A stretch of 64,000 bases of DNA from Acidobacteriota bacterium (GCA_019639175.1 JAHBSK010000003.1:372001-436000), one strand, 5' to 3'; shown: positions 8,732 to 18,306, counted from the stretch's first letter. A program made the numbers and translations. The notes: generated by a model not told the origin, from the letters alone.

Positions 8732-9406
8732 TTACGGTTTTTCTCCAAGCAAGGTTCTCATTATCTTGATCTCGGCACGCTGGCCGCTGTCCACATCGGT
8801 CGCAAAATTGAAGATCTCGGCATCCTGTCCCGCACCGGAAGTATCAAAAAGATCGCTGACCATGACCAAAGCCCCTTCGTGATGCTGTATCATCCCGGTC
8901 AGGAATAGGTGGTCAAACGCCGCTCCTCTTGCCAATCTGAGATCTTCCATCTGTGCCGGAGAGAGCATTCCGGGCATCATGTGATGATCGGCAACGGCGG
9001 AACCGTGAGCGTGCGAACCTGTTCTTACAGGCATAGTGATCGGTTCGCCCCTGACCTTGAGCCATCGCATCATAAATTCCATCTCGTCCGACTGTGACTG
9101 GCTGATGCGCGCTCCCAAAAGGCGTATTTCCCTGTTATCGGTTCGTGCCTCGATCAGTGCCGTCATCTCCACGGCCTGGGCGTGATGCATTATCATGCCC
9201 TGCATGAACTCCACGTCCTTTGCGGAAAGCTCAGGCAGCGTGGCTCTGGTTGATGGGGGAAGCTGTTTGGTCGGCTGGCCCGGCGCGCCCGGACGCACGA
9301 TCACCGGTTCATCCTGTTGAGAAAAAACAGGAATTGCCAAAAAGGCCGTCAGAAAAATCGCACCCGGCAAATACTTTTTAGCTGTCAGATACACCATCCT
9401 GTGCAT
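8732..9406 (-). CDS. Secreted DUF305 protein (ferritin-like, possible metal binding)
   Basis: The 224-residue protein has an N-terminal signal/anchor (YLPGAIFLTAFLAIPVFSQQ) and a DUF305 four-helix domain. The domain shows both diagnostic motif pairs: MQGMIMHHAQAVEMT (residues about 69-83) and LTGMIQHHEGALVMV (about 168-182). Histidine- and methionine-rich helices of this family are linked to copper or other metal handling in the periplasm. A later ATG (9397) is an alternative start. It is first in a two-gene operon with the LVIVD-repeat protein. Confidence 0.9.
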   Translation of the reverse strand: MHRMVYLTAKKYLPGAIFLTAFLAIPVFSQQDEPVIVRPGAPGQPTKQLPPSTRATLPELSAKDVEFMQGMIMHHAQAVEMTALIEARTDNREIRLLGARISQSQSDEMEFMMRWLKVRGEPITMPVRTGSHAHGSAVADHHMMPGMLSPAQMEDLRLARGAAFDHLFLTGMIQHHEGALVMVSDLFDTSGAGQDAEIFNFATDVDSGQRAEIKIMRTLLGEKP

Positions 9407-9573
9407 ATTTTAACACTATTACGCACCTACCAAGGATAATGTTCAGATCAAAATGGGAAAATACGGCTATGATGAGACACGGAAAGTAAAGCCGCAGAAG
9501 AACCGAAATAACCGCGAACAGAACAAAAAAGTGCTGTTTCTGTGGCATCCGCGTTCGTCTGCGGCGCATTTTC

Positions 9574-11862
9574 TTAATATTTCACCAATTCCAGTATGGC
9601 TTTCTCCACATCCTCGCTCTGCGGCAGAATGAAGTCCTCGACCTGCGGGGCGTATGCGACAAATGTATCGGTTGCGCCCACGCGTTTTACGGGAGCATCA
9701 AGGTACTCAAAGAGTTCTTCGGAGATGCGGGCTGCTATTTCGGCGCCGTAACCGTATGAAAGCGGATCTTCGTGGGCGACCACGACCCGCGAGGTCTTTT
9801 TAACGGACTTGGCGATGGCTTCCCAGTCATAAGGCACGAGCGTGCGCAGATCGATGATCTCAACCGAAACGCCCTGCTGTTCAAGGCGCTTTGCCGCCTG
9901 ATTTGATCGTTCGACCAGTGCTCCGAACGTCACGATGGTAACGTCGCTCCCCTCACGAACGGTTCTTGCCTTTCCGAACGGGATCATGAAATCCTTTGGC
10001 GGATATTGTGATTTGTTATATACCTGCCTGTATAGATGTTTGTGTTCTAGGAACATCACAGGATCGTCACAGCGGATGGCCGTCCGCAAAAGGCCGTTCG
10101 CGTCCAGAGCGTTTGACGGGTAAACGATGCGAAGTCCCGGTGTGTGGGCAAACAGGGTCGTGCCGGATTGGGAATGGTAAACCGCACCGCCTTTTAGATA
10201 GCCGCCGACGGGGACGCGTATGACCATCGGACACGAAGAGTCGCCGTCGCTTCTCCAGCGCATCACGGCAACCTCGTTGCGTATCTGGTGCATTGCCGGA
10301 AAGATATAGTCAAAGAATTGTATCTCGACCACCGGCTTTAGTCCGCGAAGAGCCAGGCCGACAGCACGTCCAACAATGTTAGCTTCCGCCAAAGGAGAAT
10401 TGAAAACGCGTGCCGAGCCAAACTCGCGCTGAAGATTTGCCGTTACCTTGAAAACTCCGCCTTTTCCCTTGACGCGGTCCATATACTGTTCGCGAGAAAC
10501 GTCCGCCACGTCCTGCCCGAACACAACTATCCGCGGATCGCGTTCCATCTCATCGTGCATACAGCGGTTTATCAGATCGACGACCGTACCGGCATTGCCC
10601 GATAGCTCGGCGCCTTCTTCGTTGTCAAAAAGATTGCGGTCAGTTGGATCAACCTCCGGCGAATAAACATTGCGCAGAGCGCTTTCGGGAGCGGGTTGCG
10701 GAGTTTCGACGGCGATGTCAGATGCTTTGTTGACCTCAGCATCCACTTCCTTTCGCAGCGTTTCTAACTGCTCGGAAGCGGCAATGCCTTCATTCATCAG
10801 AAATTCGGCATAGGTTCTGATCGGGTCTATCGCAGACTCGGCCTGACGCTCCTCTTCCGGCCGATAGAGCTTTTCGTCGTCCGACAATGAATGAGAATAT
10901 GGCCTGATCACCTTGCTGCGAACAAATGCCGGACCTTTTCTTTCACGGCAGTACTCGACCGCGCGTTTGAACGTCGCATAGGATTCCAGCGGATCTGTGC
11001 CGTCGCAATTTTGTATATAAAGGTTTGGGAAGCCGCTGACCAGTTTTGATACGTCACCGCCGGCTGTATTTACCTCGACAGGTGTAGAGATGGCATAACC
11101 GTTGTCCTCGACAACAAATATCACCGGCAGCTTGAGGTTGCAGGCAGTGTTGAGAGCTTCCCACCATTCACCCTCGCTGGTCGTTCCGTCGCCGACGGAC
11201 ATATAAACGACCTCATCGCCTTTAAATCCTTTGACGTGTTCCGCCAATTCCCTGACCAGCGAACCGCGATACGACGCCTCAGCCGCTCCGACGGCATGGA
11301 GCGCCTGTGAACCGGTACAGGACGATTGCGATGGAACGTTCAAGGCTCTGCTTCCCCAGTGTGACGGCATCTGACGGCCGTGCGAATTTGGATCTTTTTC
11401 CGCCCCGACCGATGACCAGAGCATTTCCTGGGCCGTCATGCCAAGGCCGAGCATCAGCGCACGGTCACGGTAATAAGGAAAAAACCAGTCATAGCCCGGT
11501 TTCATTGCCAAAGCGGCTCCGGTCAGGACAGCTTCGTGGCCCGCTCCGCTTATCTGAAAAAAGATCTTGTTCTGTCCCTTGAGCTGTATCTCTTTATCAT
11601 CTATCCGCCGCGAAAGATACATATTGCGGTAGATACCGATCAACGCGTCGGGAGAAAGGCCGTGATATTTGTCGATCTCGGCCGCTGCTGCCTTCGTCAC
11701 GTTCGAAGACTCCTTGTCAGCGGTCTGTTTGCCGGTCTCGTGCGATTTCGTTTCGGGATTGTATCCGTCGGCCTCTATCACCTTTGCCTGCTCCACGACA
11801 ACCTCGTTATTTTTCTTTGTCCTATCCGTTTTTGAATCGATCTTTTTTGCAGATGTCGCCAT
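9574..11862 (-). CDS. Fused 2-oxoacid (branched-chain) dehydrogenase E1 alpha-beta
   Basis: The 762-residue protein joins both E1 subunits of a thiamine-diphosphate 2-oxoacid dehydrogenase. Residues about 70-400 are E1-alpha, with the TPP motif GDGTTSEG at 224 and NGYAIS further on. Residues about 430-762 are E1-beta ([39 protein letters not shown]). The family decarboxylates branched-chain 2-oxoacids or pyruvate and passes the acyl group to E2 lipoate. No E2 or E3 gene is next to it. The start is the ATG of [10 protein letters not shown]; the first 60 residues are a charged, low-complexity extension. Substrate preference cannot be read directly. Confidence 0.9.
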   Translation of the reverse strand: MATSAKKIDSKTDRTKKNNEVVVEQAKVIEADGYNPETKSHETGKQTADKESSNVTKAAAAEIDKYHGLSPDALIGIYRNMYLSRRIDDKEIQLKGQNKIFFQISGAGHEAVLTGAALAMKPGYDWFFPYYRDRALMLGLGMTAQEMLWSSVGAEKDPNSHGRQMPSHWGSRALNVPSQSSCTGSQALHAVGAAEASYRGSLVRELAEHVKGFKGDEVVYMSVGDGTTSEGEWWEALNTACNLKLPVIFVVEDNGYAISTPVEVNTAGGDVSKLVSGFPNLYIQNCDGTDPLESYATFKRAVEYCRERKGPAFVRSKVIRPYSHSLSDDEKLYRPEEERQAESAIDPIRTYAEFLMNEGIAASEQLETLRKEVDAEVNKASDIAVETPQPAPESALRNVYSPEVDPTDRNLFDNEEGAELSGNAGTVVDLINRCMHDEMERDPRIVVFGQDVADVSREQYMDRVKGKGGVFKVTANLQREFGSARVFNSPLAEANIVGRAVGLALRGLKPVVEIQFFDYIFPAMHQIRNEVAVMRWRSDGDSSCPMVIRVPVGGYLKGGAVYHSQSGTTLFAHTPGLRIVYPSNALDANGLLRTAIRCDDPVMFLEHKHLYRQVYNKSQYPPKDFMIPFGKARTVREGSDVTIVTFGALVERSNQAAKRLEQQGVSVEIIDLRTLVPYDWEAIAKSVKKTSRVVVAHEDPLSYGYGAEIAARISEELFEYLDAPVKRVGATDTFVAYAPQVEDFILPQSEDVEKAILELVKY

Positions 11863-11982
11863 AATATTAAATCCTTCTATAACAATTTCTAATAAGCGGG
11901 TAAGAATAAAGAGTATCAAAAGAGGCGAAATCGAGCAATTTTGATAAAAGATGCCCGCTTTCGGAGAAATGTGGGGCCTTGC

Positions 11983-12774
11983 TTAAATAAAGACGGAGTC
12001 GAGGAACATCATCAGGCCGAACCCGATAAAAAGCGCGAATGTCGCGCCGTTCTCCAGTTTTGGACGATGTGTTTCCGGGATGATCTCGTGGCTGACGATA
12101 AAAAGCATCGCCCCGGCGGCAAATGAGAGCGCCCACGGAAGTATCGCGGCAGACAGCAGAAGTACCGAGGCTCCGAAAAGCCCGCCTGCAACCTCTATCA
12201 ATCCGGTCAATGCCGAGACGCCGACCGAATATTTGGTGGAATAACCCTGTGAGCGCAATGCCACCGCAACTGAAAGCCCCTCGGGAATATTCTGCATCCC
12301 GATGCCGAGCGTTGCCCCCAAACCGGTACCAAAATCTCCGGTGGCGTTGGCAACACCGACCGCCAGCCCCTCAGGGAAATTGTGGATGGCAATGGCTATT
12401 ACAAAAAGCCATATCTTTTTCAGCTTACCGGCATCTTCGCGGCCTTCGTGTCCTTTTTCAAAATGCTCGTGGGGCACGAGTTCGTTTATTGCCCAAAGAA
12501 CGAACCCGCCCACAAAAAGGAACGCTATTGCCTGCAGAATTGCACTTGTGTTGGAAAATCCTCTTGCCCGCGAATGTTCCACGCCGGGAAGCAGGAGAGA
12601 AAATATGGTCGCGGCCAGCATTACACCCGCGGCAAAGCTCAGCAGATTGTTATTCAGCTTTTCATTAAGCCTGTCTATGAAAATGGCGGGAATGGCGCCG
12701 ACGGTGGTTGCCGCAAAACCGGCAATGGTTGTTGCTATCAGGGCGTTTAGTAGAGTATCGGACGTAAGCGACAT
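11983..12774 (-). CDS. ZIP-family divalent metal transporter
   Basis: The 263-residue inner-membrane protein has about eight hydrophobic helices. The two signature metal-binding helices are present: IHNFPEGLAVGVA (about residue 135) and QNIPEGLSVAVAL (about residue 161). A short His/Glu loop (HEHFEKGHEGRED) lies between helices 3 and 4, as in ZIP carriers of zinc, iron or manganese. It is closest in style to the bacterial ZupT/GufA-like group. Length is normal. The metal cannot be deduced. Confidence 0.92.
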   Translation of the reverse strand: MSLTSDTLLNALIATTIAGFAATTVGAIPAIFIDRLNEKLNNNLLSFAAGVMLAATIFSLLLPGVEHSRARGFSNTSAILQAIAFLFVGGFVLWAINELVPHEHFEKGHEGREDAGKLKKIWLFVIAIAIHNFPEGLAVGVANATGDFGTGLGATLGIGMQNIPEGLSVAVALRSQGYSTKYSVGVSALTGLIEVAGGLFGASVLLLSAAILPWALSFAAGAMLFIVSHEIIPETHRPKLENGATFALFIGFGLMMFLDSVFI

Positions 12775-12803
12775 ACCTAAGCGTCAGGCAAAAAGGGATT
12801 TTA

Positions 12804-13292
12804 CTATATATCTCGCGGGTTGTCGCTTTTTTCGTTATCCGTATTGGCTCCGACATCGATCTCGATGGAAAAACCCTCGGGCGGCTTTGGTATCAATACC
12901 CAAAGGTCGTATCTGCTAAGAGCAGCGCAAAGGCCTCCGCGCGGATCGCTATACATGATCTTGAGCGTTGCCGTTGATTTGGCGTAGTCCGTCTCAAGAT
13001 CATACGTAAGTCCCGGTGGCCTGCGACAGTATCCTGAGTTTATCGAAACCCCGACCAAGGTATTACTGTGGAGGTCGATCCCAAGCTCGGTGATCTCCCG
13101 GACACACCGCTCGTGTGATCCGTCGTTCCTGATGGCAGCCAACAGTGAGGCGTCATCCCTGATTATGTTCGTTTCGCGCGCTGTCAGACGGATACAGCCG
13201 TTTAAGGCGATCTCCTCCGGGGTCAACTGGCCATGAGCGGCGGAAACGGCAAGGAACAGGGCGAAAATGGCAGGAAAAATAAGTTTTTTCAT
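12804..13292 (-). CDS. Secreted hypothetical protein (162 aa)
   Basis: I do not recognise the family. A clear signal peptide (MKKLIFPAIFALFLAVSAAHG-Q) leads into a mature domain of about 140 residues with four or more cysteines (NGCIRL, HERCVREI, GYCRRP, GLCAAL), so disulfides in the periplasm are likely. The ATG overlaps the rsmG stop by 4 bp (13289-13292), so the gene is translationally coupled to rsmG. A role in ribosome biology is not implied. Confidence 0.65.
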   Translation of the reverse strand: MKKLIFPAIFALFLAVSAAHGQLTPEEIALNGCIRLTARETNIIRDDASLLAAIRNDGSHERCVREITELGIDLHSNTLVGVSINSGYCRRPPGLTYDLETDYAKSTATLKIMYSDPRGGLCAALSRYDLWVLIPKPPEGFSIEIDVGANTDNEKSDNPRDI

Positions 13293-13897
13293 TTGTCCGA
13301 AATATACAGATACCTTTGCTCTGACAAAGGCAGTAATTTCTGAACGAACTTGATGCCTCGCTCTTGCAGCTTGTCTCCCATATCACGTCCGCCAAAGAAC
13401 AGGAGCTTCTTACCGTTTGACCATTTGATCAGCGTTCCGAGGTTTTCCGAAAAACGGTCCAGAGCGCGGCACGTAATGTACCCGACGCCTTCCGGCCGGG
13501 TTTCCTTGAACTGTTTGTTCACAACTCTCACTCTGCCGCTCAGGCCAAGCCGCTGTACGGCTTCTTCCAAATATCTTGCTTTTTTTTCCTTTGACTCTAT
13601 CAGGAGGCCGCGAAGTTCATCGCTGACGAGCAGACACGGTATGGAGGGAAAACCGGCGCCCGGGCCAATATCGGCAAGGCCTGCATTGAAAGGCATGTAT
13701 TCCAGCAGTGTCAGCGATTCCAGAACGTGGCGGACGGCAAATTCCTCGGGCGTACACGGCCCGACCAGATGCAGCAGCGGATTATGCTCCATTACGATCT
13801 CATAATGATCCGCAAGCAGGACTTTCCGGCGGTCGTCCAGATCGAGGCCAAAAGCCGCCTGATTTTTATCTATCGCCTCAATGAATAGGTCACGCAT
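13289..13897 (-). CDS. rsmG: 16S rRNA (guanine-527-N7)-methyltransferase
   Basis: The 202-residue SAM-dependent enzyme methylates G527 in the 530 loop of 16S rRNA. The SAM-binding motif ADIGPGAGFPSIPCLL (residues about 74-89), the ESKEKKARYLEEAV helix and the CRALDRF motif are typical of RsmG. Loss of this enzyme is known to give low-level streptomycin resistance. The gene begins just downstream of the tRNA-Leu terminator. Its stop overlaps the next gene start by 4 bp. Confidence 0.95.
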   Translation of the reverse strand: MRDLFIEAIDKNQAAFGLDLDDRRKVLLADHYEIVMEHNPLLHLVGPCTPEEFAVRHVLESLTLLEYMPFNAGLADIGPGAGFPSIPCLLVSDELRGLLIESKEKKARYLEEAVQRLGLSGRVRVVNKQFKETRPEGVGYITCRALDRFSENLGTLIKWSNGKKLLFFGGRDMGDKLQERGIKFVQKLLPLSEQRYLYISDK

Positions 13898-13906
13898 CTT
13901 TTTACA

Positions 13907-13946
13907 AAAAACAAAAGAGCCGAGCGGGAACTTCCCGTCCGGCTCT
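13907..13946 (-). terminator. Terminator between tRNA-Leu and rsmG
   Basis: AGAGCCG (13916-13922) pairs with CGGCTCT (13940-13946), and an inner CGGGAA/TTCCCG extends the hairpin. On the minus strand it is followed by TTTTGTTTTTT. It ends the tRNA-Leu transcript and shields rsmG, whose start codon is only about 10 bp further on. Confidence 0.88.
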
Positions 13947-13956
13947 TAAGAAAATT

Positions 13957-14043
13957 TGGTGCGGACGAGAAGAATCGAACTTCCACTCCCTAACGGGAAC
14001 AGGCTTCTGAGACCTGCGCGTCTACCAGTTCCGCCACGTCCGC
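13957..14043 (-). tRNA. tRNA-Leu (anticodon CAG)
   Basis: The minus strand reads GCGGACG...CGTCCGC with discriminator A and encoded CCA (13957-13959). The D-arm TGGCGGAACTGGTAGACGC, the anticodon loop CTCAGAA (anticodon CAG), a long class II variable arm and the T-loop GTTCGATTC are all present. The gene is 87 nt, fitting a leucine tRNA for CUG codons. Confidence 0.95.
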
Positions 14044-14144
14044 ACTGGGCGAACATTGAGAATACTAATTCGCAGGGTGAATTTCAAGGCATGATAATGC
14101 GGTTTAACCGGCACCGGCCAAAAGAACAACCAAGTCTTTTTTGC

Positions 14145-14161
14145 TATATTATTAGTTAGTG
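14145..14161 (+). promoter_or_regulatory. Possible leaderless start for the yggS-like gene
   Basis: A TATATT -10-like box at 14145-14150 lies only 8 nt before the GTG start at 14159, and no Shine-Dalgarno sequence is visible. If the box is real, transcription would begin at or next to the start codon, giving a leaderless mRNA. Confidence 0.3.
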
Positions 14162-14854
14162 CCGACACTGAAGAAAAATCTCAAGAAGGTCCTGGACAAG
14201 ATCGCCGACGCTTCCGCGCGTTCGGGACGCCCGTCTGATGATGTAAAGCTTGTCGCGGTCAGCAAAACGCATACGCCGGACACTATTAGTAAAGCGGTTA
14301 GAGCGGGAATTTTGATCTTCGGTGAGAACAAGGTTCAGGAAGCCGAGGAAAAGATCGCCGAGATAGGACACGACAAAGTGGAATGGCATCTTATAGGCCA
14401 TCTGCAAAAGAACAAGGCTCGAAAGGCAGTTCAGCTTTTTGATGTGATCCACTCCTTGGATTCGCCCGAACTCGCACACCGTCTTGAACGCATCTGTGAA
14501 GAAGAGAGCCGCTCGAAACTCTCTGTCTTTGTTCAGGTCGATCTGGCCGGTGAAAAGACCAAATCCGGCGTTCCGCAGCATCAGTTGAATATGCTGGTCG
14601 AAGTTTTGAAACGCTGCCAACGCTTGAGTTTTGACGGATTGATGACAATCCCGCCAATGGCTGACGACCCCGAGGAAACGCGGCAGTACTTTCGTCGTCT
14701 GCGGGAACTTCGCGACAGGCTTGCCGAAGAAGGGGCGTTTGCCAACGGCTTTGGACACCTTTCAATGGGAATGAGCCACGACTTTGAGGTCGCCATCGAG
14801 GAAGGCGCGACCATCGTCCGCGTCGGGACGGCTATATTTGGTGAGCGTTCCTAA
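14159..14854 (+). CDS. yggS: YggS/PLPBP-family PLP-binding protein
   Basis: The 231-residue protein has the PLP lysine in VKLVAVSKTH (residue about 36) and the phosphate-binding tail LSMGMSHDFEVAIEEGATIVRVGTAIFG. The family keeps pyridoxal phosphate balanced in the cytoplasm and has no known catalytic reaction. GTG was taken as the start because the frame opens there and the N-terminus matches the usual length. It is followed 15 bp later by a YggT protein and then DUF167, the classic yggS-yggT-yggU order. Confidence 0.93.
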   Translation: MPTLKKNLKKVLDKIADASARSGRPSDDVKLVAVSKTHTPDTISKAVRAGILIFGENKVQEAEEKIAEIGHDKVEWHLIGHLQKNKARKAVQLFDVIHSLDSPELAHRLERICEEESRSKLSVFVQVDLAGEKTKSGVPQHQLNMLVEVLKRCQRLSFDGLMTIPPMADDPEETRQYFRRLRELRDRLAEEGAFANGFGHLSMGMSHDFEVAIEEGATIVRVGTAIFGERS

Positions 14855-14869
14855 GTCAAAATAAATATC

Positions 14870-15463
14870 ATGCTTTCTTTGACCGTATATCCGATAGTTT
14901 GGCTTATCCTCTGGGGTATTTTTCTGGTGTTTCTGGCGCTGATGATCCTGCGCCTGATCTTTAATTATTCTGACCCTAATCCTTTTGGAAAGATCGGGCG
15001 TTTTGGCTTTAAGATACGCAGGATAACAGAAAGATGGGTCTATCCGGCGGCGCGTTTTCTGGCCGGTTTTCGTGTGGATGTAAGGCTGGCTCCGCTGTTG
15101 GTGATCTTTCTGGGGCTTGTGTTGACCTATTTCGTTTCTCAGATCATCGGTAATACGTTTTTCATAATTGACGGAATGTCGGCAGCAATAACCACCGGAA
15201 ATGTAAAGGCGACCATCGGGTTTATCATCTATGCCCTGCTGAGTCTGCTCATTCTGCTCATCCTCGTCCGGTTCATCTCTCAGTGGTTCGTTTATACACA
15301 AAACACTTTCCTGGGTTTTGTCCGCCGAGTGACCGACCCGATAATGCTCCCTTTTCAAAAACTTATTCCGCAGGTCGGCATGTTCGATATATCCGCAATG
15401 GTCGTTCTGATAATCATTTTTCTGCTGCAAGCCGTGGTAATGAGGACTTTGATCCTTTCCTGA
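14870..15463 (+). CDS. YggT-family membrane protein
   Basis: The 197-residue inner-membrane protein has two YggT-type modules, each a pair of transmembrane helices followed by an amphipathic region. The second is clearest: ALLSLLILLILVRFISQWF and then RRVTDPIMLPFQKLIP. The family is tied to cell division or envelope osmotic tolerance by neighbourhood in many bacteria. Its stop overlaps the DUF167 start (TGATG). No ribosome site is visible ahead of the ATG, so coupling to yggS is likely. Confidence 0.88.
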   Translation: MLSLTVYPIVWLILWGIFLVFLALMILRLIFNYSDPNPFGKIGRFGFKIRRITERWVYPAARFLAGFRVDVRLAPLLVIFLGLVLTYFVSQIIGNTFFIIDGMSAAITTGNVKATIGFIIYALLSLLILLILVRFISQWFVYTQNTFLGFVRRVTDPIMLPFQKLIPQVGMFDISAMVVLIIIFLLQAVVMRTLILS

Positions 15464-15792
15464 TGAAATTGCAGGAAACTTTAGGCTTTGACCCCAAGAC
15501 ATTGAGCTTTGAGATAAAAGAAACTGAAGGCCGCATTGAATTTTCTATCCGCGTGGTGCCGCGCGCGTCAAAGACAGAGATCGCCGGCATTTTGGATGGA
15601 TCTGTAAAGATAAGAGTAGCGTCACCGCCGGTTGACGGAGCGGCAAATGCCGAGATCGTCAAATTTCTCGCCAAAACTTTCGGTGTGGCAAAAAGTAATG
15701 TCGAGATCGTCTCCGGCCAGGCTTCTAAGGCCAAACGGATACGAATAACCGGCGTAAAGGCTGAACAAGCCCGAAAGGTTTTTGGACATTAG
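15463..15792 (+). CDS. DUF167/YggU-family protein
   Basis: The 109-residue protein carries the DUF167 core: IRVVPRASKTEIAGI, then VKIRVASPPVDGAANAEIV, KFLAKTFGVAKSNVEIVSG and ASKAKRIRITG. The start is the ATG overlapping the YggT stop; the frame extends upstream but that part is shadow of yggT. The molecular role is unknown, but the conserved linkage with yggS and yggT is seen here too. Confidence 0.9.
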   Translation: MKLQETLGFDPKTLSFEIKETEGRIEFSIRVVPRASKTEIAGILDGSVKIRVASPPVDGAANAEIVKFLAKTFGVAKSNVEIVSGQASKAKRIRITGVKAEQARKVFGH

Positions 15793-15988
15793 AGGGCTTT
15801 CGGCCCGGCCAAAACATCGCAAATGCGAGAAAGGCCAGCAATAGCGCCGCGGCCGCTTCAACCGCGATCGCCGATGAAAACGCCGTCCAGCTAAGGCTCC
15901 CTCGCGTATTCATGGTCTGTTTTGCTAAAAGAAGGTCAGCTAAGATCAGAAGGCCGCACACCGCCGCAACTGTTGTTTTTCTTTGCAT
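15725..15988 (-). CDS. Small membrane protein, hypothetical (87 aa)
   Basis: The frame begins at the ATG of MQRKTTVAAVCGLLILADLL and encodes two predicted transmembrane helices (TVAAVCGLLILADLLLA and AIAVEAAAALLLAFLAFAMF) joined by a polar loop. It overlaps the DUF167 gene tail to tail by 68 bp, which weakens the case. A GGGGTG sequence shortly upstream could serve as ribosome site. The family is not recognised. Confidence 0.4.
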   Translation of the reverse strand: MQRKTTVAAVCGLLILADLLLAKQTMNTRGSLSWTAFSSAIAVEAAAALLLAFLAFAMFWPGRKPSNVQKPFGLVQPLRRLFVSVWP

Positions 15989-16170
15989 ACACACCCCATT
16001 AAACTGATCACGCGTAAACTTGGCGTGAACCTTCTCTCAAATACGTGTGAAATTACGGCAATTTTGTGAGACAAAGCTCGGCGTGATATATTTGCAACTT
16101 CCCAAAAGCGGCATTTCCGCTTTTGGAACGGCCGGTCGGCCAGATCTATCAAAAGGAAATTTGTGAACTA

Positions 16171-16911
16171 ATGTCAGGACACTCCAAGTGGCACACAATT
16201 AAGCACAAAAAAGGCGCTCTGGACGCAAAGCGCGGTAAAATTTTTACAAAGCTTATAAAAGAGATCACGGTCGCGGCACGCACCGGCGGCAGCGGCGATG
16301 TTGACGCCAACGCTCGTTTGCGAAAGGCCGTTACTGACGCCAAGGCGCAGAATATGCCGAACGACACCATTGACCGCGCCATAAAACGCGGCACAGGTGA
16401 ACTCGAAGGCGTCAATTACGAAGAGATCACATACGAAGGTTACGGGCCGAACGGCGTTGCGGTACTAATCGAGACCATGACCGACAACCGCAACCGCACC
16501 GTGGCCGAGATCCGTCATATATTCACAAAGAACGGCGGCAACCTCGGCGAAGCAGGATCGGTCGCATGGATGTTCGACAAAAAGGGCTATATCGTCGTCG
16601 ATAAGGCCGCGAAAAGCGAAGAGGAACTTTTCGAGATAGCCATTGAGGCCGGAGCCGAGGACCTCAAGGAAGAGGGCGAGGTGTTCGAGATATTCACCGC
16701 TCCTGACACGTTCGACGCCGTCAATGAGGCCGTAAAGGCCGCCGGAATAGAACCGCAGGCAGCCGAGGTCACAATGATCCCGCAAAATGAGATCAAATTG
16801 GAAGGCGGCGACGCCAAAACAATGCTGAAACTCTACGACGCCCTCGACGACAACGACGACGTCCAAAAGGTCTATGCAAATTTTGATATAGACGAAAGCG
16901 AGATGGAGTGA
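16171..16911 (+). CDS. yebC: YebC/PmpR-family protein (TACO1-like)
   Basis: The 246-residue protein begins with the diagnostic [20 protein letters not shown] and contains [20 protein letters not shown] and VAWMFDKKG, all hallmarks of YebC/TACO1. Members act in translation of difficult (for example polyproline) stretches or as transcription regulators. The ATG at 16171 was chosen because all family members start with this motif. It converges with the broken ydeI-like gene, 3 bp apart. Confidence 0.95.
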   Translation: MSGHSKWHTIKHKKGALDAKRGKIFTKLIKEITVAARTGGSGDVDANARLRKAVTDAKAQNMPNDTIDRAIKRGTGELEGVNYEEITYEGYGPNGVAVLIETMTDNRNRTVAEIRHIFTKNGGNLGEAGSVAWMFDKKGYIVVDKAAKSEEELFEIAIEAGAEDLKEEGEVFEIFTAPDTFDAVNEAVKAAGIEPQAAEVTMIPQNEIKLEGGDAKTMLKLYDALDDNDDVQKVYANFDIDESEME

Positions 16912-16914
16912 AGA

Positions 16915-17492
16915 TCAGAAGAGTTTCTCGCCGCGTTTCATCATCTCAAGAAATTTCTGTTTTCGCCGCTCACGGGTTTCAGGTCGTTTGGCCGTGTGCA
17001 TTCGAAAGGCGATGGCAAATTTGTTGGTCTTGTTGAGCGTTTCAAAAAACGCATAAGCCTTTTTGTTTTTCTTCAGCTCTTTCAGAAAATCCTCAGGAAC
17101 CTGCATATTTGCGGGCGAGTCATAAGCGGCGTCCCAGCCCCGTCTTTCTTCGCCCGGTCGATCTCGGCTTGGCCGGCGGGCGTCATCTGTCCCGCTGCAA
17201 TAAGCCTCTCGACGTTTTCGCGATTTCGTTTTGACCAGATGCTTCTTGTGCGTCGCGGCGTGAACTTCTGCATAAACGAAATTTCGTCGTGGCTGTTTCT
17301 CTGCCCGTCTATCCAGCCGAAACAAAGAGCCTCATCAAGCGCTTCCAGATGCGTAACGGTCTTGTTCCCCGAATCCTTTTTGAAGATCCGCAGCCAAACG
17401 CCGTCAGTTTTAGAATGATTCTTTTCAAGCCACTCACGCCATTTCTGCTGACTTGGGAATGACTTGGTCGGTATGTCTTTCGGCTCGGCCAT
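16915..17492 (-). pseudogene. YdeI/OmdA-family gene interrupted by a frameshift
   Basis: Two overlapping frames together make one YdeI/OmpD-associated family protein. The first (from 17492) gives MAEPKDIPTKSFPSQQ through LCFGWIDGQRN and AAGQMTPAGQAEIDRAKKDG. The expected continuation WDAAYDSPANMQVPEDFL... and the C-terminal HTAKRPETRERRKQKFLEM lie in another frame ending at 16915. The shift falls in a G/C run at about 17135-17144, consistent with loss of one base. It could be a true mutation or a base-calling error; the rest of the protein is intact. Confidence 0.8.
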
Positions 17493-17660
17493 ACAAAAAA
17501 ACTTGACGCGGGGCTGTCGGTTTGTGCGATACTAACGTCACTGGGGGTGATATTATGATAAATAATAAAACCGGAGACGGTACAATCTAAAGGATCACAT
17601 ATGATCCGCTTCGGAACGGCGTTCTCTTTCGGGGACGCCGTTTCTCATTGTGGCTGCCTT

Positions 17661-18272
17661 TCAGCGGATGCTTTGCCGCAATTCGGGAAAGAGGTCTTTC
17701 AGGTTTTTGCCGGGACAGCCCGTTTCGGCATAGTCGTTGTGGCCTTTTATTTCCTCGGCGGGTATCTTGTATTTCCGCGCCAGCCAGGCGACGATCTTTT
17801 TCAACGAATCGATCTGGGCTGCGTTCGGTTCTTCCGATCCGAAACTTCCCTCAACGACCACAAGCGCATGGCCGGTCGGATCGTATTCCGTGTTCGTATC
17901 GCCCGCGTATTTTATCTGGCGGCCTTCGGCAATGCGGCCATCAACGCCGATATAGTAATGATACGGCACATCAAACCATGCCGGCTTGAACTTTCCGGTC
18001 GAGAGTTTATCGTCACGCTGCGAGAAAGCCTGCAGATTGCGCAGTTTTTGCTCAAGTGTCAGGTCGGGCCGCTGTTTGACACCGGTGTGATGGATGGTGA
18101 TGTATTTTATCTTGTGCTTTTTTCCCTTCCCGACAGGCAGCTTTGCCTCCCACTGCTTGCGGGAAACGATCTCCGGTCTCTGCTGAGCGGCTGCCTCTCC
18201 GCACAAACAACCGGCGGCAAAAACCATGAGCAAAAATGAGTTTATTAAAATGAACGGTTTTGTCCTTCGCAT
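17661..18272 (-). CDS. Secreted PGRP-type N-acetylmuramoyl-L-alanine amidase
   Basis: The 203-residue protein has a signal peptide ending near AAA-QQR, then an Amidase_2/PGRP domain. The zinc ligands appear as IHHTG (residue about 61, first His), and GHNDYAETGCPGK (His and Cys near residue 180). The DVPYHYYIGVDGRIAEGR core is typical. It would cleave the lactyl-amide bond between MurNAc and L-Ala in peptidoglycan in the periplasm. It lies just downstream of the SIS-MFS-ROK operon on the same strand (34 bp gap), which supports a link to cell-wall sugar recovery. Confidence 0.88.
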   Translation of the reverse strand: MRRTKPFILINSFLLMVFAAGCLCGEAAAQQRPEIVSRKQWEAKLPVGKGKKHKIKYITIHHTGVKQRPDLTLEQKLRNLQAFSQRDDKLSTGKFKPAWFDVPYHYYIGVDGRIAEGRQIKYAGDTNTEYDPTGHALVVVEGSFGSEEPNAAQIDSLKKIVAWLARKYKIPAEEIKGHNDYAETGCPGKNLKDLFPELRQSIR

Positions 18273-18306
18273 AAAACACGTCTTCCTCGTGGGATGAGAC
18301 CTGATG

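Noticed and set aside
9378..9569. 63-codon minus-strand frame between the DUF305 and E1 genes
   Set aside because: It overlaps the start of the DUF305 gene, has no ribosome site and no family resemblance.
14762..15502. 246-codon minus-strand frame
   Set aside because: It is antisense to the YggT gene; the composition is rich in Gln, His, Lys and Arg, as expected from the complement of hydrophobic codons.
17606..17645. Terminator after the PGRP amidase
   Set aside because: AACGGCGT/ACGCCGTT pairs over 8 bp, but no T-run follows on the minus strand.
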